A stretch of 64,000 bases of DNA from Dietzia aurantiaca (GCF_021033825.1 NZ_JAIFXZ010000002.1:1-64000); one strand, 5' to 3'. Positions 9,706-20,056 are shown, counted from the first letter of the stretch. Numbers and translations are program-made. Notes: generated by a model not told the origin, from the sequence alone.

Positions 9706-10548
9706 ATGGGCGCCGTGAGCACCGTGATCGACATCGACCCAGACCTCGTCCTCGACCTCCGGGACGTCTCGCTACGCCGCGACGGCACGAACCTCGTCGG
9801 GCCACTGACCTGGCAGGTGGAGTTGGACGAACGATGGGTGGTGCTGGGGCCCAACGGTGCGGGCAAGACGTCGCTGCTCAAGATCGCCGCCGCGCTCGAC
9901 TACCCGAGCACCGGGACCGCCGTGATCCTCGGCGAGCAGCTCGGCCGGACGGAGGTGACCGAGCTCCGTAGCCGCCTGGGGCTCTCCTCGGTCGCGGTCG
10001 CCGGCCGCATCCCGGGTGACGAGGTGGTGCAGGACCTGGTGGTCTCCGCCGGTTACGCGGTCCTGGGCCGGTGGCGTGAGCAGTACGACCGTCAGGATTT
10101 CGACCGCGCCGCGGACACCCTCGAGTCGATCGGCGCGGAGCACCTCGCGGAGCGGACCTGGGGCACCCTGTCGGAGGGTGAGCGCAAGCGGGTGCTCATC
10201 GCCCGCGCGCTGATGACCGATCCCGAACTGCTGCTCCTGGACGAGCCGGGCGCGGGGCTGGACCTGGGCGGCCGCGAGGATCTCGTCGCGCGGCTCGGGG
10301 ACATGGCGATGGATCCGGACGCGCCCGCGACGGTCCTGGTGACCCATCACGTCGAGGAGATCCCGCCGGGCTTCACCCACGCGATGTTGCTGTCGGAGGG
10401 CGAGGTCACCGCGATGGGGCTGATCGACGATGTGATCACCTCGGAGAATCTCAGCCGGGCCTTCTCCCAGTCGATCGTCGTGGACGAGATCGACGGTCGT
10501 TATTTCGCGCGCCGCTCCCGCCGTGCCGGCCGGCATCGACGGGCATGA
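9706..10548 (+). CDS. ABC transporter ATP-binding protein (Rv3041c type)
   Basis: This is a lone nucleotide-binding subunit of 280 residues. It has Walker A GPNGAGKTS (48-56), the signature LSEGERKR (155-162), Walker B ELLLLDEPGAGLD (174-186) and the H-loop VTHHVEE. No permease gene lies nearby, so it either serves a distant permease or acts as a soluble ATPase of the ModF/YhiH sort. ATG at 9706 is used, but GTG at 9715 is in frame and spaced like a leaderless start. It overlaps the following Nudix gene by ATGA. The same pair (Rv3041c-Rv3040c) exists in M. tuberculosis. Confidence 0.88.
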   Translation: MGAVSTVIDIDPDLVLDLRDVSLRRDGTNLVGPLTWQVELDERWVVLGPNGAGKTSLLKIAAALDYPSTGTAVILGEQLGRTEVTELRSRLGLSSVAVAGRIPGDEVVQDLVVSAGYAVLGRWREQYDRQDFDRAADTLESIGAEHLAERTWGTLSEGERKRVLIARALMTDPELLLLDEPGAGLDLGGREDLVARLGDMAMDPDAPATVLVTHHVEEIPPGFTHAMLLSEGEVTAMGLIDDVITSENLSRAFSQSIVVDEIDGRYFARRSRRAGRHRRA

Positions 10549-11282
10549 CGACTCCGCCCGCGCCGTTCGACCCCGGGGCCGTCCCGATCCGTGAGGCCGC
10601 GACGGTCGCCCTGATCAGAGATGCGAGGGTCGGTGGCGGAGTGGAGGTCTTCCTGCAGCATCGCGTGCCCACGATGCAGTTCGCCGCGGGTATGTCGGTG
10701 TTCCCCGGCGGCGGTGTGGAGCCGCGGGACTACCGCGGAACCCGCGCGTGGCGCGGCCCGGAGGCGCGGTGGTGGGCGAGCCGCTTCGCGATCGGCGAGG
10801 AGCGGGCGGCCGCCGCGGTGCGGGGTGTCGCGCGCGAACTGTTCGAGGAGACAGGGGTCCTGCTCGCCGAGCCCGAAACCGAACCCGGGCCCACACCTTC
10901 CGATCAGCCGGGCCACGCCGAGCGTCGCGCGCTCGACGCCGGCGAGGGGGACCTGGACGGTCTGCTGGCGCAGCACGGGCTGGTCCTGTCGGCGCATCTG
11001 TTGCGCCCGTGGGACCGGTGGACCACGCCGCTCGGCCCGCCGCGCCGTTACGACACGCTGTTCTTCGTGGCGGCCCTGCCCCAGGGCGCCGAGCCGGACG
11101 CGGTCACGAGCGAGGCGCGGGCCGCCGAGTGGATCCGGGCGGAGGACGCGGCACTGGCGGGCACCCTGGGCCACCTGGGAATGCTCCGTCCGACGCTGCA
11201 CGTGGTCTCCGACCTGGCCACGGCCGCGAATGTGGCCGAGGTCCTGGAGCGGCCGCGGACGATCGCGCCGGGCGGGAACTAG
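10545..11282 (+). CDS. Nudix hydrolase (Rv3040c type)
   Basis: This 245-residue Nudix-fold protein has the box core RELFEETGVLL after GMSVFPGGGVEP, enough to bind Mg2+ and cleave a nucleoside-diphosphate-linked substrate. Between box halves it carries an extended insertion, as in the larger NUDT7/8/19-like and Rv3040c-type members, so the substrate cannot be told from sequence. ATG overlaps the stop of the ABC gene by 4 nt. Its own TAG stop (11280-11282) forms the first three bases of a -10-like TAGAGT for the next gene. Confidence 0.86.
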   Translation: MTTPPAPFDPGAVPIREAATVALIRDARVGGGVEVFLQHRVPTMQFAAGMSVFPGGGVEPRDYRGTRAWRGPEARWWASRFAIGEERAAAAVRGVARELFEETGVLLAEPETEPGPTPSDQPGHAERRALDAGEGDLDGLLAQHGLVLSAHLLRPWDRWTTPLGPPRRYDTLFFVAALPQGAEPDAVTSEARAAEWIRAEDAALAGTLGHLGMLRPTLHVVSDLATAANVAEVLERPRTIAPGGN

Positions 11283-11291
11283 AGTGCGCTC

Positions 11292-12518
11292 GTGACCCCG
11301 GAGGATCTGGACTTTCTGCGCACCGACGCGGGACGGGCCCTGCTCGACCTCGCCGCCGGGCTCGACTTCTCCCGCGCCCACACGGTCGCCTCGACGGCGG
11401 CCGTCCGGCGCGCGGATCCCGAGCACGCGGCCGCGGCGATCGACGTGGTGACCGCGCGGTCGCGCGCCGTCGGCCGCATCCGGGGCGCGGAGGGGATGCT
11501 GCTCACCGATGAGGCGGTCCAACAGGCCACCGCCTGGCCCGTGGCGGCGCTGCGTGCGCGCCGCCTCGCCGGCCGCGACGTCCACGACGTGACCTGTTCG
11601 GTCGGAGCCGAGCTCGCGGAGTTGGTGCATACCGCCGGGCGGGTGGTGGGCTCGGATCTGGATCCGGTGCGTGCGCGGATGGCCGCACACAATGTGCCGG
11701 ACGCGCTGGTCTGTGTGGCCGACGCACTGTGCCCGCCGACGCGGGATGCCGTGGTGGTGGCGGACCCCGCGCGTCGCTCGGGCGGGCGGCGGATCCACGA
11801 CCCGGCGCAGCTCAGCCCTTCGCTGCCGGCGCTGTTGGCGACCGTCGCCGAGCGTGATCACGTGATCAAGTGCGCGCCCGGCCTCGACGTCTCAACGCTG
11901 GGGCACCGCGGAGCGGTGGAGGTGGTGTCGCTGGACGGGTCCGTGCGCGAGGCGTGCCTGTGGTCGCCGGGTCTTTCCGGCGGGGTGGGCCGCAGGGCCA
12001 CGGTGGTGCGCACGTCGCCGGTCGACGCGCGGGATCCGTGGGGCGCGTCGTGGGGTGCGCCGTGGATGGACGCGGACGGGGTCGCGGTCCACGTGGAGGA
12101 GGTCACCGATGGAGACGACGACGACGTCGACGCCTCCGGGGAACCGGACCGGTTCATCGTGGATCCGGACGGGGCCGTCGTCCGGGCGGGGCTGGTGCGG
12201 CACTGGGCCCGCCGACATGGGCTCCGGCAGTTGGACGCCCGGATCGCGCATCTGACCGGTCCGCGGATCCCGGGCGGGTACTCGGGCTTCGAGGTCCTCG
12301 ACCGCTGTCGACTCGACCGCAAGGAGCTGCGCCGCGTCCTGCGCGAACGGGACTGCGGGTCGCTGGAGATCCTCGTCCGGGGCGTCGACGTGGACCCCGA
12401 CACGCTGCGCCGCTCGCTCGCGCTGAAGGGGTCCCGGCCGTTGGCGCTCGTGGTGACACGCATCGAGCGGTCGGCGGTGGTCTTCGTGTGCGGACCGCGC
12501 ACCCGCGCCGCGGACTAG
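11292..12518 (+). CDS. THUMP-like domain class I SAM-dependent methyltransferase
   Basis: The 408-residue protein combines an N-terminal helical region, a Rossmann methyltransferase core (DVTCSVGAELAELV as the SAM loop, GSDLDPVRARMA, and VVADPARRSGGRR as the catalytic-loop analogue of DPPY) and a C-terminal THUMP-like domain ending SLALKGSRPLALVVTRI. A tRNA or rRNA base methylation role is inferred from the fold; the target is not known. The family is the Rv3037c type. The GTG start lies 6 nt after TAGAGT (11280-11285), which overlaps the upstream stop codon, so it may have its own leaderless transcript. Its last 4 nt overlap the stop of the convergent lipoprotein gene. Confidence 0.85.
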   Translation: MTPEDLDFLRTDAGRALLDLAAGLDFSRAHTVASTAAVRRADPEHAAAAIDVVTARSRAVGRIRGAEGMLLTDEAVQQATAWPVAALRARRLAGRDVHDVTCSVGAELAELVHTAGRVVGSDLDPVRARMAAHNVPDALVCVADALCPPTRDAVVVADPARRSGGRRIHDPAQLSPSLPALLATVAERDHVIKCAPGLDVSTLGHRGAVEVVSLDGSVREACLWSPGLSGGVGRRATVVRTSPVDARDPWGASWGAPWMDADGVAVHVEEVTDGDDDDVDASGEPDRFIVDPDGAVVRAGLVRHWARRHGLRQLDARIAHLTGPRIPGGYSGFEVLDRCRLDRKELRRVLRERDCGSLEILVRGVDVDPDTLRRSLALKGSRPLALVVTRIERSAVVFVCGPRTRAAD

Positions 12519-13885
12519 TCGAAGACGTAGACCGCGCCGAGTCCGGTGGTCAGCATGATGCGGCCGTCGGAATCGATGCTCAGCCCGGACACCGGGCCGC
12601 CGGCCGCCGGCACCTCGATGCGGTGCAGGGTCTCGCCGCTGCCACCGTCGAGGACGTGCACGGCGATTCCGGGCACGTCGTCGACCCCGTCGGTGCGCAC
12701 CGCGACCAGCACCCTGCCGTCCTCGGTCGCCGCCGGGTTGGTCAGCTGCTGCAGATCGTCGCGCCGCCAGAGTTCCCGGCCGGAGCCGTCCTCCCCGCGG
12801 ACGGCCACGACGGGTGACGGGCCGGCGTCGTCGTCGTGGTCGTCGTCGGTTCCCTTCCACATCGTCGTCGTGCGGCCTCCGGTGACCAGGGTTCCGTCCG
12901 GCAGCAGGGCCGGGGGCAGGTCCGGGCGGTAACCCACCGGTACCGACCACAGTCGCGAGCCGTCGACGGCGGAGTAGGCGGCGAGGTCACCGTCGCGCGA
13001 GTGCACGTAGACCTCGCTCCGATCGTTCGACAGCACCGCCGGCACACCGAGGCGGCCGTCCGCCAGCGGCGCGCGCCAGAGCACGTCGAGGGCGCCGTCG
13101 ACCGCGGCGGAGTCGTCCGCGTTGTAGCGGACGGCCACCAGTTCCGGTTCGTCGGCGTCCGGTGTCCACACGGTGACGTACGCGGTGGCCGACGAGGTGT
13201 CCACGGCGGCAGGGCCGGGCACGGGGCAGCCACGTTCGCCGATGCCGCACCACGGCAGTCCGTAGCCGCGATCATCGGTGCCGATCCGGCCCGCCAACCG
13301 CAGCTCGGGCGAGGCGTCCAGTCCCGTGTGCGCGTTGACGACCTTCGCGGCCCCCTGATGGGAGATCACCAGCAGGTGGCGGTTGTTCAGCAACGTCACG
13401 GTGGTCGGCGTTCCCCGGGTGGGTAGGAACCAGCGGTTCTCACCCTCCGACGCGACCGCGCCCACCCCGCCGAACATGGGCACGAACAACGACCCGCGGC
13501 CGTCGACGGTCGCCGTGATCCGCGGCCCGTCGGTGGGCAACCGCGTGCACCACCGCTTGCGGCCGTCGTCGGCGGAGAGGGAGAACAGATTGCAGCCGCG
13601 CTCGGAGATCGTGGCCTGGAACGACGAGCCGATGCCGTCGGAGGAGGCGACGCCGATCGCCGGGGCGCCCAACGTGCGGGACCACAGCAACTCCGGGGTC
13701 TGCGACACGGAGCCGTGGGCCCGGCCCGAGTTGGACGGGCCGCCTGCCACCGACGACCAGCTGGCGGCCTGCGGCAGGCGCGCATCGCCGCTCTCGGTGT
13801 GAGAGGTGCAGCCGGCGAGAAACGCCACCGCGAGAGCGGCGACGCCCAGTGTCCGCGCGACGCGCGGTGTCGTTGCCGGTCCCAC
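12515..13885 (-). CDS. PQQ-repeat beta-propeller lipoprotein (Rv3035 type)
   Basis: A signal peptide ends in the lipobox AVAFLAGC, so the 456-residue protein is probably a lipoprotein on the outer face of the membrane. The rest is beta-rich with several propeller-blade phrases (GRKRWCTRLP, GSRLWSVPVG, GRELWRRDD, GRIMLTTGLGAVYVFD), matching PQQ-like or outer-membrane-protein-B-like repeats. The GTG at 13885 is chosen over a longer ATG form because GAGGGGGG lies just upstream and it gives a normal signal peptide. A TAGTCT hexamer at 13935-13930 on the minus strand is a likely -10. Biochemical function is unknown. Confidence 0.82.
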   Translation of the reverse strand: MGPATTPRVARTLGVAALAVAFLAGCTSHTESGDARLPQAASWSSVAGGPSNSGRAHGSVSQTPELLWSRTLGAPAIGVASSDGIGSSFQATISERGCNLFSLSADDGRKRWCTRLPTDGPRITATVDGRGSLFVPMFGGVGAVASEGENRWFLPTRGTPTTVTLLNNRHLLVISHQGAAKVVNAHTGLDASPELRLAGRIGTDDRGYGLPWCGIGERGCPVPGPAAVDTSSATAYVTVWTPDADEPELVAVRYNADDSAAVDGALDVLWRAPLADGRLGVPAVLSNDRSEVYVHSRDGDLAAYSAVDGSRLWSVPVGYRPDLPPALLPDGTLVTGGRTTTMWKGTDDDHDDDAGPSPVVAVRGEDGSGRELWRRDDLQQLTNPAATEDGRVLVAVRTDGVDDVPGIAVHVLDGGSGETLHRIEVPAAGGPVSGLSIDSDGRIMLTTGLGAVYVFD

Positions 13886-14082
13886 AGATCCCCCCTCGTC
13901 CGCACTCCCGTGGTGAGAGTCACCGAATGAGACTAGTCGCCGCCCCGGCACGCGCTGTGGCGGACGCTCCGACAGAGGTGCCGACCGCGGGGGGAATCGG
14001 CGCGATCGGACCGCGGCCGGGCGGGCCCGCCGTTACGGTGGCCGACATCACGACCGTCCCGACGAGAGGCGAACCACCCGCG

Positions 14083-15714
14083 ATGACTGCTGATTCCGGA
14101 CTTGATACCGCTCTGAGCCCGCTGGGTTTCCTCGAGAAGGCGGCCAGGGTGGTGCCCCACGCGATCGCGGTGGTGGACGGCCCCCGGCGGCAGACGTACG
14201 CCGAGTTCGCGGAACGGGCGACACGGATGGCCTCGATATTGAAGATGCGCGGCGTCGCGCGGGGCGACCGGGTCGGTGTACTCGCGCCGAACTCGGCGGA
14301 GGCGCTGCTGGCGCAGTTCGGTGTCCCGCTCGCCGGTGGCGCGGTGGTCGCGCTCAACACCCGGCTTGCGCCAGCGGAGATCGCCTACATCGTCGACCAC
14401 GCGGGCATCGAGGTCCTGATCGCCGACGCTGAGCTGCTCGCGGGGTTGGGGAACGAGGTGCCCGAGCAGTTGCGCCTCATCCTCGTCGCGCCCGACGCCG
14501 ACGGCACCCAGCCCGACCCGGCCCGCTTCGGGCCCGTGGCCGAGGCGCTCGAGGAGGCGTTGGAGCTGGCCTCGCCGCGGGCCGTGCCCTGGACCGTCGA
14601 CGACGAGGAATCGGTCATCGCCGTCAACTACACGTCCGGGACCACGGGCCGCCCCAAGGGCGTCATGTACACCCACCGCGGTGCCTTCCTCAACGCACTG
14701 GGCGAGATCGTCACCCAGAAGCTCGACGCCGACTCGCGCTACCTGTGGACACTGCCGATGTTCCACTGCAACGGGTGGTGCACCACGTGGGCACTCACCG
14801 GCGCGCTCGGCACCCATGTCTGCCTGCGGGCGGTCCGCGGCGAGGACATCTGGCGGCTGTTCGACTCCGAGGGCGTCAACAGACTCGCCGGCGCCCCGGC
14901 GGTGCTGTCCACGATCGCCGACGACCCGGCGGCCCGGCCCGTGGAGGGCATCAGCATGGTGACCGCCGGCGCCCCGCCGTCACCGACCATCCTGCGGCGG
15001 TTCGAGGACCTGGGCATCGACGTGACGCAGGTCTACGGCCTCACCGAGACCTACGGACCGTTCACGGTGTGCACCCCGCAGCCCGACTGGGCTGGCCTCG
15101 AGCCGGATGCGCGGGCTGCGCTCAAGTCCCGCCAGGGCGTGGCGATGATCCACGCCGACACCGTGCGCGTGGTCGAACGGACCTCCCCGGGTGAGACGAC
15201 CCTGGTCGACGTGCCCGCGGACGGTGTCACGATGGGCGAGGTGGTCATGACCGGCAACGGTGTCATGAAAGGGTACTTCCAGGACCCCGACGCCACCGCC
15301 ACCGCGTTCGCCGGCGGATGGTTCCACTCCGGGGACCTCGGAGTGATGCACCCGGACGGCTACGTCCAGCTCCTCGACCGGGCCAAGGACGTCGTGGTCT
15401 CCGGCGGCGAGAACATCTCGACGATCGAGGTCGAACAGGCGATCGCCTCACACCCGGACGTCATGGATTGTGCGGTCGTCTCGATGCCCGACGAGAAGTG
15501 GGGTGAGCGGCCCAAGGCGTACGTCGTGGTGCGGCCCGGCTCCGAGCTCGACGAGGCGGGCCTGATCGAGCACTGCCGGACCAGGATCGCGCGGTACAAG
15601 GTGCCCGGGGCGGTGGAGCTCACCGAGGCGTTGCCGCGGACCTCGACGGGCAAGGTCCGCAAGAACGAACTGCGAGACGCCGCCTGGTCGGGCTGGGAGA
15701 AGCGCATCAACTGA
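14083..15714 (+). CDS. Acyl-CoA synthetase (AMP-binding, AlkK-like)
   Basis: This enzyme activates a carboxylic acid to its CoA thioester through an acyl-adenylate. The 543-residue protein shows the P-loop YTSGTTGRPKGVMYTH, PMFHCNGW, YGLTETYG, the hinge HSGDLGVMHPDGYVQLLDR and C-terminal Lys in TSTGKVRK. The PMFHCNGW phrase is typical of medium-chain or branched-acid synthetases related to AlkK, not the classical long-chain FadD group, but the substrate is inference. ATG at 14083 is preferred over upstream in-frame codons because the protein then begins at the family start; GAGAGG lies 13 nt upstream and TACGGT (14034-14039) could be the -10. The electron-transfer flavoprotein genes follow, which fits acyl-CoA oxidation. 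Confidence 0.9.
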   Translation: MTADSGLDTALSPLGFLEKAARVVPHAIAVVDGPRRQTYAEFAERATRMASILKMRGVARGDRVGVLAPNSAEALLAQFGVPLAGGAVVALNTRLAPAEIAYIVDHAGIEVLIADAELLAGLGNEVPEQLRLILVAPDADGTQPDPARFGPVAEALEEALELASPRAVPWTVDDEESVIAVNYTSGTTGRPKGVMYTHRGAFLNALGEIVTQKLDADSRYLWTLPMFHCNGWCTTWALTGALGTHVCLRAVRGEDIWRLFDSEGVNRLAGAPAVLSTIADDPAARPVEGISMVTAGAPPSPTILRRFEDLGIDVTQVYGLTETYGPFTVCTPQPDWAGLEPDARAALKSRQGVAMIHADTVRVVERTSPGETTLVDVPADGVTMGEVVMTGNGVMKGYFQDPDATATAFAGGWFHSGDLGVMHPDGYVQLLDRAKDVVVSGGENISTIEVEQAIASHPDVMDCAVVSMPDEKWGERPKAYVVVRPGSELDEAGLIEHCRTRIARYKVPGAVELTEALPRTSTGKVRKNELRDAAWSGWEKRIN

Positions 15715-15768
15715 CGGCCCCGACACACCCTCTGCGGGCAGGGTGACGTTATTCTGTGTCGAAGGACC

Positions 15769-15774
15769 ATAATC
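15769..15774 (+). promoter_or_regulatory. Candidate -10 element for etfBA
   Basis: CATAAT at 15769-15774 is the best -10-like hexamer in the 126-nt gap between the acyl-CoA synthetase and etfB. A convincing -35 at 16-18 nt spacing is not visible. AGGAGG lies about 12 nt before the etfB ATG. Confidence 0.35.
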
Positions 15775-15840
15775 CGGTGTGTTCCGCCGCACCTGACGGA
15801 CCACACCCAGCCCCGACTCGCAGGAGGTCGACGCAGGCCC

Positions 15841-16626
15841 ATGACGAACATCGTCGTACTGATCAAGCAGGTTCCCGATACGTACTCCGAGCGCAAGCTC
15901 TCCGATGGGGACTTCACCCTGGACCGCGAGGCCGCCGACGCGGTTCTGGACGAGATCAACGAGAAGGCCGTCGAGCAGGCTCTCCAGATCAAGGAGGCCG
16001 ACGGTGGCGAGGTCACCGTCCTGTGTGCCGGTCCGGACCGCGCCACCGAGGCGATCCGCAAGGCGCTGTCGATGGGTGCCGACAAGGCCGTCCACCTCAA
16101 CGACGAGGCGCTGCACGGCTCCGACGTCGTCCAGACCTCGTGGGCTCTCGCCAACGTCCTGGGCACCATCGAGGGCACCGAACTGGTGGTCTGCGGTAAC
16201 GAGGCCACCGACGGCCGTATGGGCGCGCTTCCGGCCATCCTCGCCGAGTACCTCGGACTGCCGCACCTGACCCACATGCGGACCCTCGAGGTCTCCGGTG
16301 GCGTCGCCAAGGGCGAGCGCGAGACCGATGAGGGCGTCTTCGAGGTCGAGGCCCAGCTGCCCTGCGTCGTGTCCGTCGGCGAGAAGATCAACGAGCCGCG
16401 CTTCCCGTCGTTCAAGGGGATCATGGCGGCCAAGAAGAAGCCGGTCGAGACCCTGACCCTGGCCGACACCAACGTCGAGGCCGGGCAGGTCGGCAAGGAC
16501 AACGCCGCCTCCACCGTCACCGCTTCGACCCCCAAGCCGCCGCGCACCGCGGGCGAGAAGGTCACCGACGAGGGCGAGGGCGGCAACGACGTCGCCAAGT
16601 ACCTCGTCGCGCAGAAGCTCATCTGA
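15841..16626 (+). CDS. etfB: Electron transfer flavoprotein beta subunit
   Basis: EtfB binds AMP and pairs with EtfA to carry electrons from acyl-CoA dehydrogenases to the quinone pool. The 261-residue protein begins MTNIVVLIKQVPDTYSER and contains the ETF-beta signature region NEATDGRMGALPAILAEYLG. A Lys/Pro/Thr-rich tail before the final AKYLVAQKLI is usual in actinobacterial members. It is followed by etfA after 50 nt, with a clear AAGGAG site for the second gene, so the two form an operon (fixA-fixB of M. tuberculosis). Confidence 0.96.
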   Translation: MTNIVVLIKQVPDTYSERKLSDGDFTLDREAADAVLDEINEKAVEQALQIKEADGGEVTVLCAGPDRATEAIRKALSMGADKAVHLNDEALHGSDVVQTSWALANVLGTIEGTELVVCGNEATDGRMGALPAILAEYLGLPHLTHMRTLEVSGGVAKGERETDEGVFEVEAQLPCVVSVGEKINEPRFPSFKGIMAAKKKPVETLTLADTNVEAGQVGKDNAASTVTASTPKPPRTAGEKVTDEGEGGNDVAKYLVAQKLI

Positions 16627-16676
16627 CCCGAGCTCAACCGACCGACTCATCCCAGACTTTTCAAGGAGAATCCACC

Positions 16677-17627
16677 ATGGCTGAAGTCCTCGTCGCGGTC
16701 GAGCATGTCGACGGCGAACTCAAGAAGGTCACTCTCGAGCTGCTGACCGCCGCCCGCGCGCTCGGCGAGCCGTCCGCTGTCGTGTTCGGTGAGTCCGGCT
16801 CCGCCGCCGCTCTCACCGACGCCCTCAAGGAGGCCGGCGCGGAGAAGATCTACGTCGCCGAGGGCGATGCGGTCCAGAACTTCCTCGTCACCCCGAAGGT
16901 CGACGTTCTGGCCGGCCTGGCCGAACAGGGCGCCGCTGCAGTGCTGCTCGCCGCCACGTTCGAAGGTAAGGAGGTCGCCGGACGACTGGCGGCCCGTACC
17001 GGCTCCGGCATCCTCGGCGACGTCGTCGAGATCCGTGAGGACGGCTCCGCCGTCCACTCGATCTTCGGTGGCGCGTACACCGTCGAGGCGACCGTCTCCG
17101 GCGACACCCCCGTCTACACCGTGCGCCCGGGCTCCGTCGAGGCCACCCCGGCCGCCGGGGCCGGCGAGGTCGTCGAGGTTCAGGTCCCCGAGCCCGAGAA
17201 CGCCGCCAAGGTGATCTCGAGCAACCCGATCGTCGGTGGCGACCGCCCCGAGCTCACCGAGGCCACCGTCGTGGTCGCCGGTGGCCGTGGCGTCGGTTCG
17301 GCAGAGAAGTTCGAAGAGGTCGTCGAGCCGCTCGCCGACTCCCTCAAGGGTGCCGTCGGCGCGTCGCGTGCCGCGGTCGACTCGGGCTACTACCCGGGCC
17401 AGTTCCAGGTCGGTCAGACCGGTAAGACGGTCTCGCCGCAGCTGTACATCGCGCTGGGCATCTCCGGTGCCATACAGCACCGCGCCGGTATGCAGACCTC
17501 CAAGACGATCGTCGCCGTCAACAAGGACGAAGAGGCCCCGATCTTCGAGATCGCGGACTACGGCATCGTGGGCGACCTGTTCAACGTCGCCCCGCAGCTC
17601 ACCGAGGCCATCAACGCCCGTAAGTGA
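16677..17627 (+). CDS. etfA: Electron transfer flavoprotein alpha subunit
   Basis: EtfA holds the FAD of the heterodimer. The 316-residue protein has the C-terminal FAD domain with [32 protein letters not shown] and [18 protein letters not shown], all standard for the family. ATG at 16677 follows AAGGAG by 8 nt. It closes the etfBA operon; a strong hairpin follows 40 nt after the stop. Codon use is strongly biased to C-ending codons, which suggests high expression. Confidence 0.96.
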   Translation: MAEVLVAVEHVDGELKKVTLELLTAARALGEPSAVVFGESGSAAALTDALKEAGAEKIYVAEGDAVQNFLVTPKVDVLAGLAEQGAAAVLLAATFEGKEVAGRLAARTGSGILGDVVEIREDGSAVHSIFGGAYTVEATVSGDTPVYTVRPGSVEATPAAGAGEVVEVQVPEPENAAKVISSNPIVGGDRPELTEATVVVAGGRGVGSAEKFEEVVEPLADSLKGAVGASRAAVDSGYYPGQFQVGQTGKTVSPQLYIALGISGAIQHRAGMQTSKTIVAVNKDEEAPIFEIADYGIVGDLFNVAPQLTEAINARK

Positions 17628-17667
17628 GTCCCGTCTGAGCACTGACGTCCCGGCGTCGACACGCTCC

Positions 17668-17706
17668 CACTGAACCCCGACACCCCTGCGGTGCCGGGGT
17701 TCAGTG
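17668..17706 (+). terminator. Hairpin terminator after etfA
   Basis: CACTGAACCCCGACACC (17668-17684) pairs with GGTGCCGGGGTTCAGTG (17690-17706) over 17 positions with one mismatch and a 5-nt loop. No U-tract follows, as is common in actinobacteria. It ends the etfBA operon 27 nt before the next gene starts. Confidence 0.8.
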
Positions 17707-17732
17707 CATTCGGGCGTATCCTTGCCTGCGAT

Positions 17733-18929
17733 ATGCGCACCACCCGTCCCGTCCACTACCTGGACCACGCCGCGACCACCCCGATGCGACCGGCGGCCGT
17801 CGCCGCCTACACCGAGGCCGCCTCGACCGTGGGCAACGCCTCGTCGCTCCACGGCTCCGGTCGACGCGCGCGGCGGCGCGTCGAGGAAGCCCGGGAACTG
17901 CTTGCGCACCACCTGGGTTGCCGACCCTCTGAGGTGGTGTTCACCTCCGGCGGGACCGAGGCCGACAACCTGGCAGTCATCGGTCTGGCGACAGCCTCGT
18001 CCGGTGACGTGGTGGCCGTCGGCGCCGCCGAGCACCACTCGGTCCTCGATGCCGCGGAACATCTGACTACCGGGCGCGGCGGGCGCAATGACGTCCGTGT
18101 CCTGCCCGTCGACTCACGCGGTGTGGTGCTGGCAGAGACCGTGCGCGACCTCGCGGGCGAGGTCGGACCCCGGCTCGCACTGGTCGCGACGATGCTGGCC
18201 AACAACGAGATCGGCAGCATCACCGACGTGGCGGCGGTCGCCGGGCCCGCGCGCGCCGCGGGCGCGTCGGTCCACACCGACGCGGTGCAGGCGGTCGGCC
18301 ACGTACCCGTGGACTTCGAGGCGCTCGGTGTGACCTCGATGAGCCTGTCCGCGCACAAGTTCGGCGGCCCGCTGGGCGTCGGCGCACTGTTGCTCGACCG
18401 CGGCGCGGAGATCGCGCCCATCGGATTCGGCGGGGGCCAGGAACGGGACCTGCGTTCCGGCTCCGTCGACGTGCCCGGGGTCGTGGCCATGGCCGCGGCG
18501 CTCGACGAGGCGGTCCGGGAGATGGAGTCCGAGGCCCGGCGACTGTCCGGCCTACGTGACCGGCTCATGGAGGGCGTCCGCGCCACCGTCCCCGGGGTCA
18601 TCGCCAACGGCGGGGGAGACCGACTCCCGGGGATCGCCAACCTCACCTTCCCCGGATGCTCCGGGGAATCGCTGATCCTGCTGCTGGATGCCGCCGGAAT
18701 CGAGTGTTCGACGGGCTCGGCCTGCACGGCCGGTGTCGCCGAGCCCAGTCACGTCCTGTTGGCCGCCGGAGCCGACGAGGCTGCAGCGCGCAGCAGCCTA
18801 CGGCTGAGCTTGGGATACACCACCACGGAGGCTGACGTGGACGCCACGATCGCCGCCCTCGGGCCGGCGGCCGAGCGGGCCCGCGTCGCCGGACTCGGGC
18901 TGTCCCGCGCAGGGGCGGGGGCGTCATGA
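17733..18929 (+). CDS. iscS: Cysteine desulfurase (IscS/NifS type)
   Basis: The enzyme removes sulfur from cysteine to give a persulfide for tRNA thiolation and Fe-S assembly. The 398-residue protein has the PLP lysine Lys209 (SAHKFGGP), the [10 protein letters not shown] motif, and the mobile-loop cysteine Cys331 in GSACTAG. The start at 17733 ([17 protein letters not shown]) is the standard family N-terminus; a longer in-frame form from 17691 would run through the etfA terminator. It overlaps mnmA by ATGA, so its main sulfur acceptor here is probably MnmA. TATCCT lies 10 nt before the ATG. Confidence 0.93.
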   Translation: MRTTRPVHYLDHAATTPMRPAAVAAYTEAASTVGNASSLHGSGRRARRRVEEARELLAHHLGCRPSEVVFTSGGTEADNLAVIGLATASSGDVVAVGAAEHHSVLDAAEHLTTGRGGRNDVRVLPVDSRGVVLAETVRDLAGEVGPRLALVATMLANNEIGSITDVAAVAGPARAAGASVHTDAVQAVGHVPVDFEALGVTSMSLSAHKFGGPLGVGALLLDRGAEIAPIGFGGGQERDLRSGSVDVPGVVAMAAALDEAVREMESEARRLSGLRDRLMEGVRATVPGVIANGGGDRLPGIANLTFPGCSGESLILLLDAAGIECSTGSACTAGVAEPSHVLLAAGADEAAARSSLRLSLGYTTTEADVDATIAALGPAAERARVAGLGLSRAGAGAS

Positions 18930-20056
18930 GGGTTCTCGCCGCGATGAGCGGGGGAGTGGACTCCGCGGTGGCGGCCGCGAGAGCGGTCGCCGCCGGACAC
19001 GACGTGGTGGGTGTGCACCTGGCGCTCAGCGCCGACCCGACCACCCTACGGACCGGTTCCCGCGGCTGCTGTTCCCGGGAGGACGCCGGTGACGCCCGAC
19101 GCGTAGCCGACCTGCTGGGCATCCCGTTCTATGTCTGGGACTTCGCCGAGCGATTCCGCGCGGACGTGATCGACGACTTCGTCGACTCCTACGCCAGAGG
19201 AGAGACCCCCAACCCGTGTCTGCGCTGCAACGAGCGCATCAAGTTCGAAGCCCTGCTGGAGCGGGGAATGGCGCTGGGTTTCGACGCGGTGGCCACCGGC
19301 CACTACGCGCGGCTCTCGCACGAAGAACTCGCGGACGGTTCGACCCGGCCGGTCCTGCGTCGCGCAGTCGACGAGGCGAAGGACCAGTCCTACGTTCTGG
19401 GTGTCCTCACGCCACGACAGTTGGCCCACTCGATGTTCCCCCTCGGGGACACCCACAAGTCCGAGATCCGGGCGGAGGCGGACGCGGCCGGCCTGCCGGT
19501 GGCGTCCAAGCCGGACAGTCACGACATCTGCTTCATCCCCTCCGGGGACACGCAGGCCTTCCTCGGCGCCCACATCGGGCTGCGGCCGGGCGCCGTGGTG
19601 GACGCGGACTCCGGCGATGAACTCGGCCGGCACGACGGTGTCCACGGCTTCACCATCGGCCAGCGCAAGGGACTCGGACTGCCGGGCCCCGCGCCGGACG
19701 GACGCCCACGGTACGTGACGGCGATCGACGCGGACAGCGGGACCGTCACCGTCGGCGGGGCCGATCATCTGCTCTCGGCAGCGATGACCGCCACCTCGCC
19801 GTACTGGTTGGTCGACGACGACATCCGGGAGTCCGACTGTCGGATCCAGATCCGGGCACACGGTGAGGCGACCCCGGGCCACGTTCGGCGCGTCGGCGAA
19901 GGCCCGGACGCCCGTCTCGAGATCACCCTCGACGAGCCGGTGCGTGGCGTGGCGCCCGGCCAGGCCGCCGTGCTCTACCGCCCCGAGCCGGAGGGCGACC
20001 GCGTCCTGGGCAGCGGGACGATCTCGGTCGCGCGCCCGGCTGCGGGGGCTCCGTGA
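18926..20056 (+). CDS. mnmA: tRNA-specific 2-thiouridylase MnmA
   Basis: MnmA adds sulfur to U34 of tRNA-Glu, tRNA-Gln and tRNA-Lys. The 376-residue protein has the PP-loop [14 protein letters not shown] (residues 5-18), the catalytic Cys101 ([11 protein letters not shown]) and the persulfide-accepting Cys202 (SHDICFIP). It overlaps both neighbours by 4 nt (cysteine desulfurase before, MetE-like gene after), giving a tightly coupled operon. The context of a dedicated desulfurase directly upstream matches M. tuberculosis Rv3025c-Rv3024c. Confidence 0.96.
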   Translation: MRVLAAMSGGVDSAVAAARAVAAGHDVVGVHLALSADPTTLRTGSRGCCSREDAGDARRVADLLGIPFYVWDFAERFRADVIDDFVDSYARGETPNPCLRCNERIKFEALLERGMALGFDAVATGHYARLSHEELADGSTRPVLRRAVDEAKDQSYVLGVLTPRQLAHSMFPLGDTHKSEIRAEADAAGLPVASKPDSHDICFIPSGDTQAFLGAHIGLRPGAVVDADSGDELGRHDGVHGFTIGQRKGLGLPGPAPDGRPRYVTAIDADSGTVTVGGADHLLSAAMTATSPYWLVDDDIRESDCRIQIRAHGEATPGHVRRVGEGPDARLEITLDEPVRGVAPGQAAVLYRPEPEGDRVLGSGTISVARPAAGAP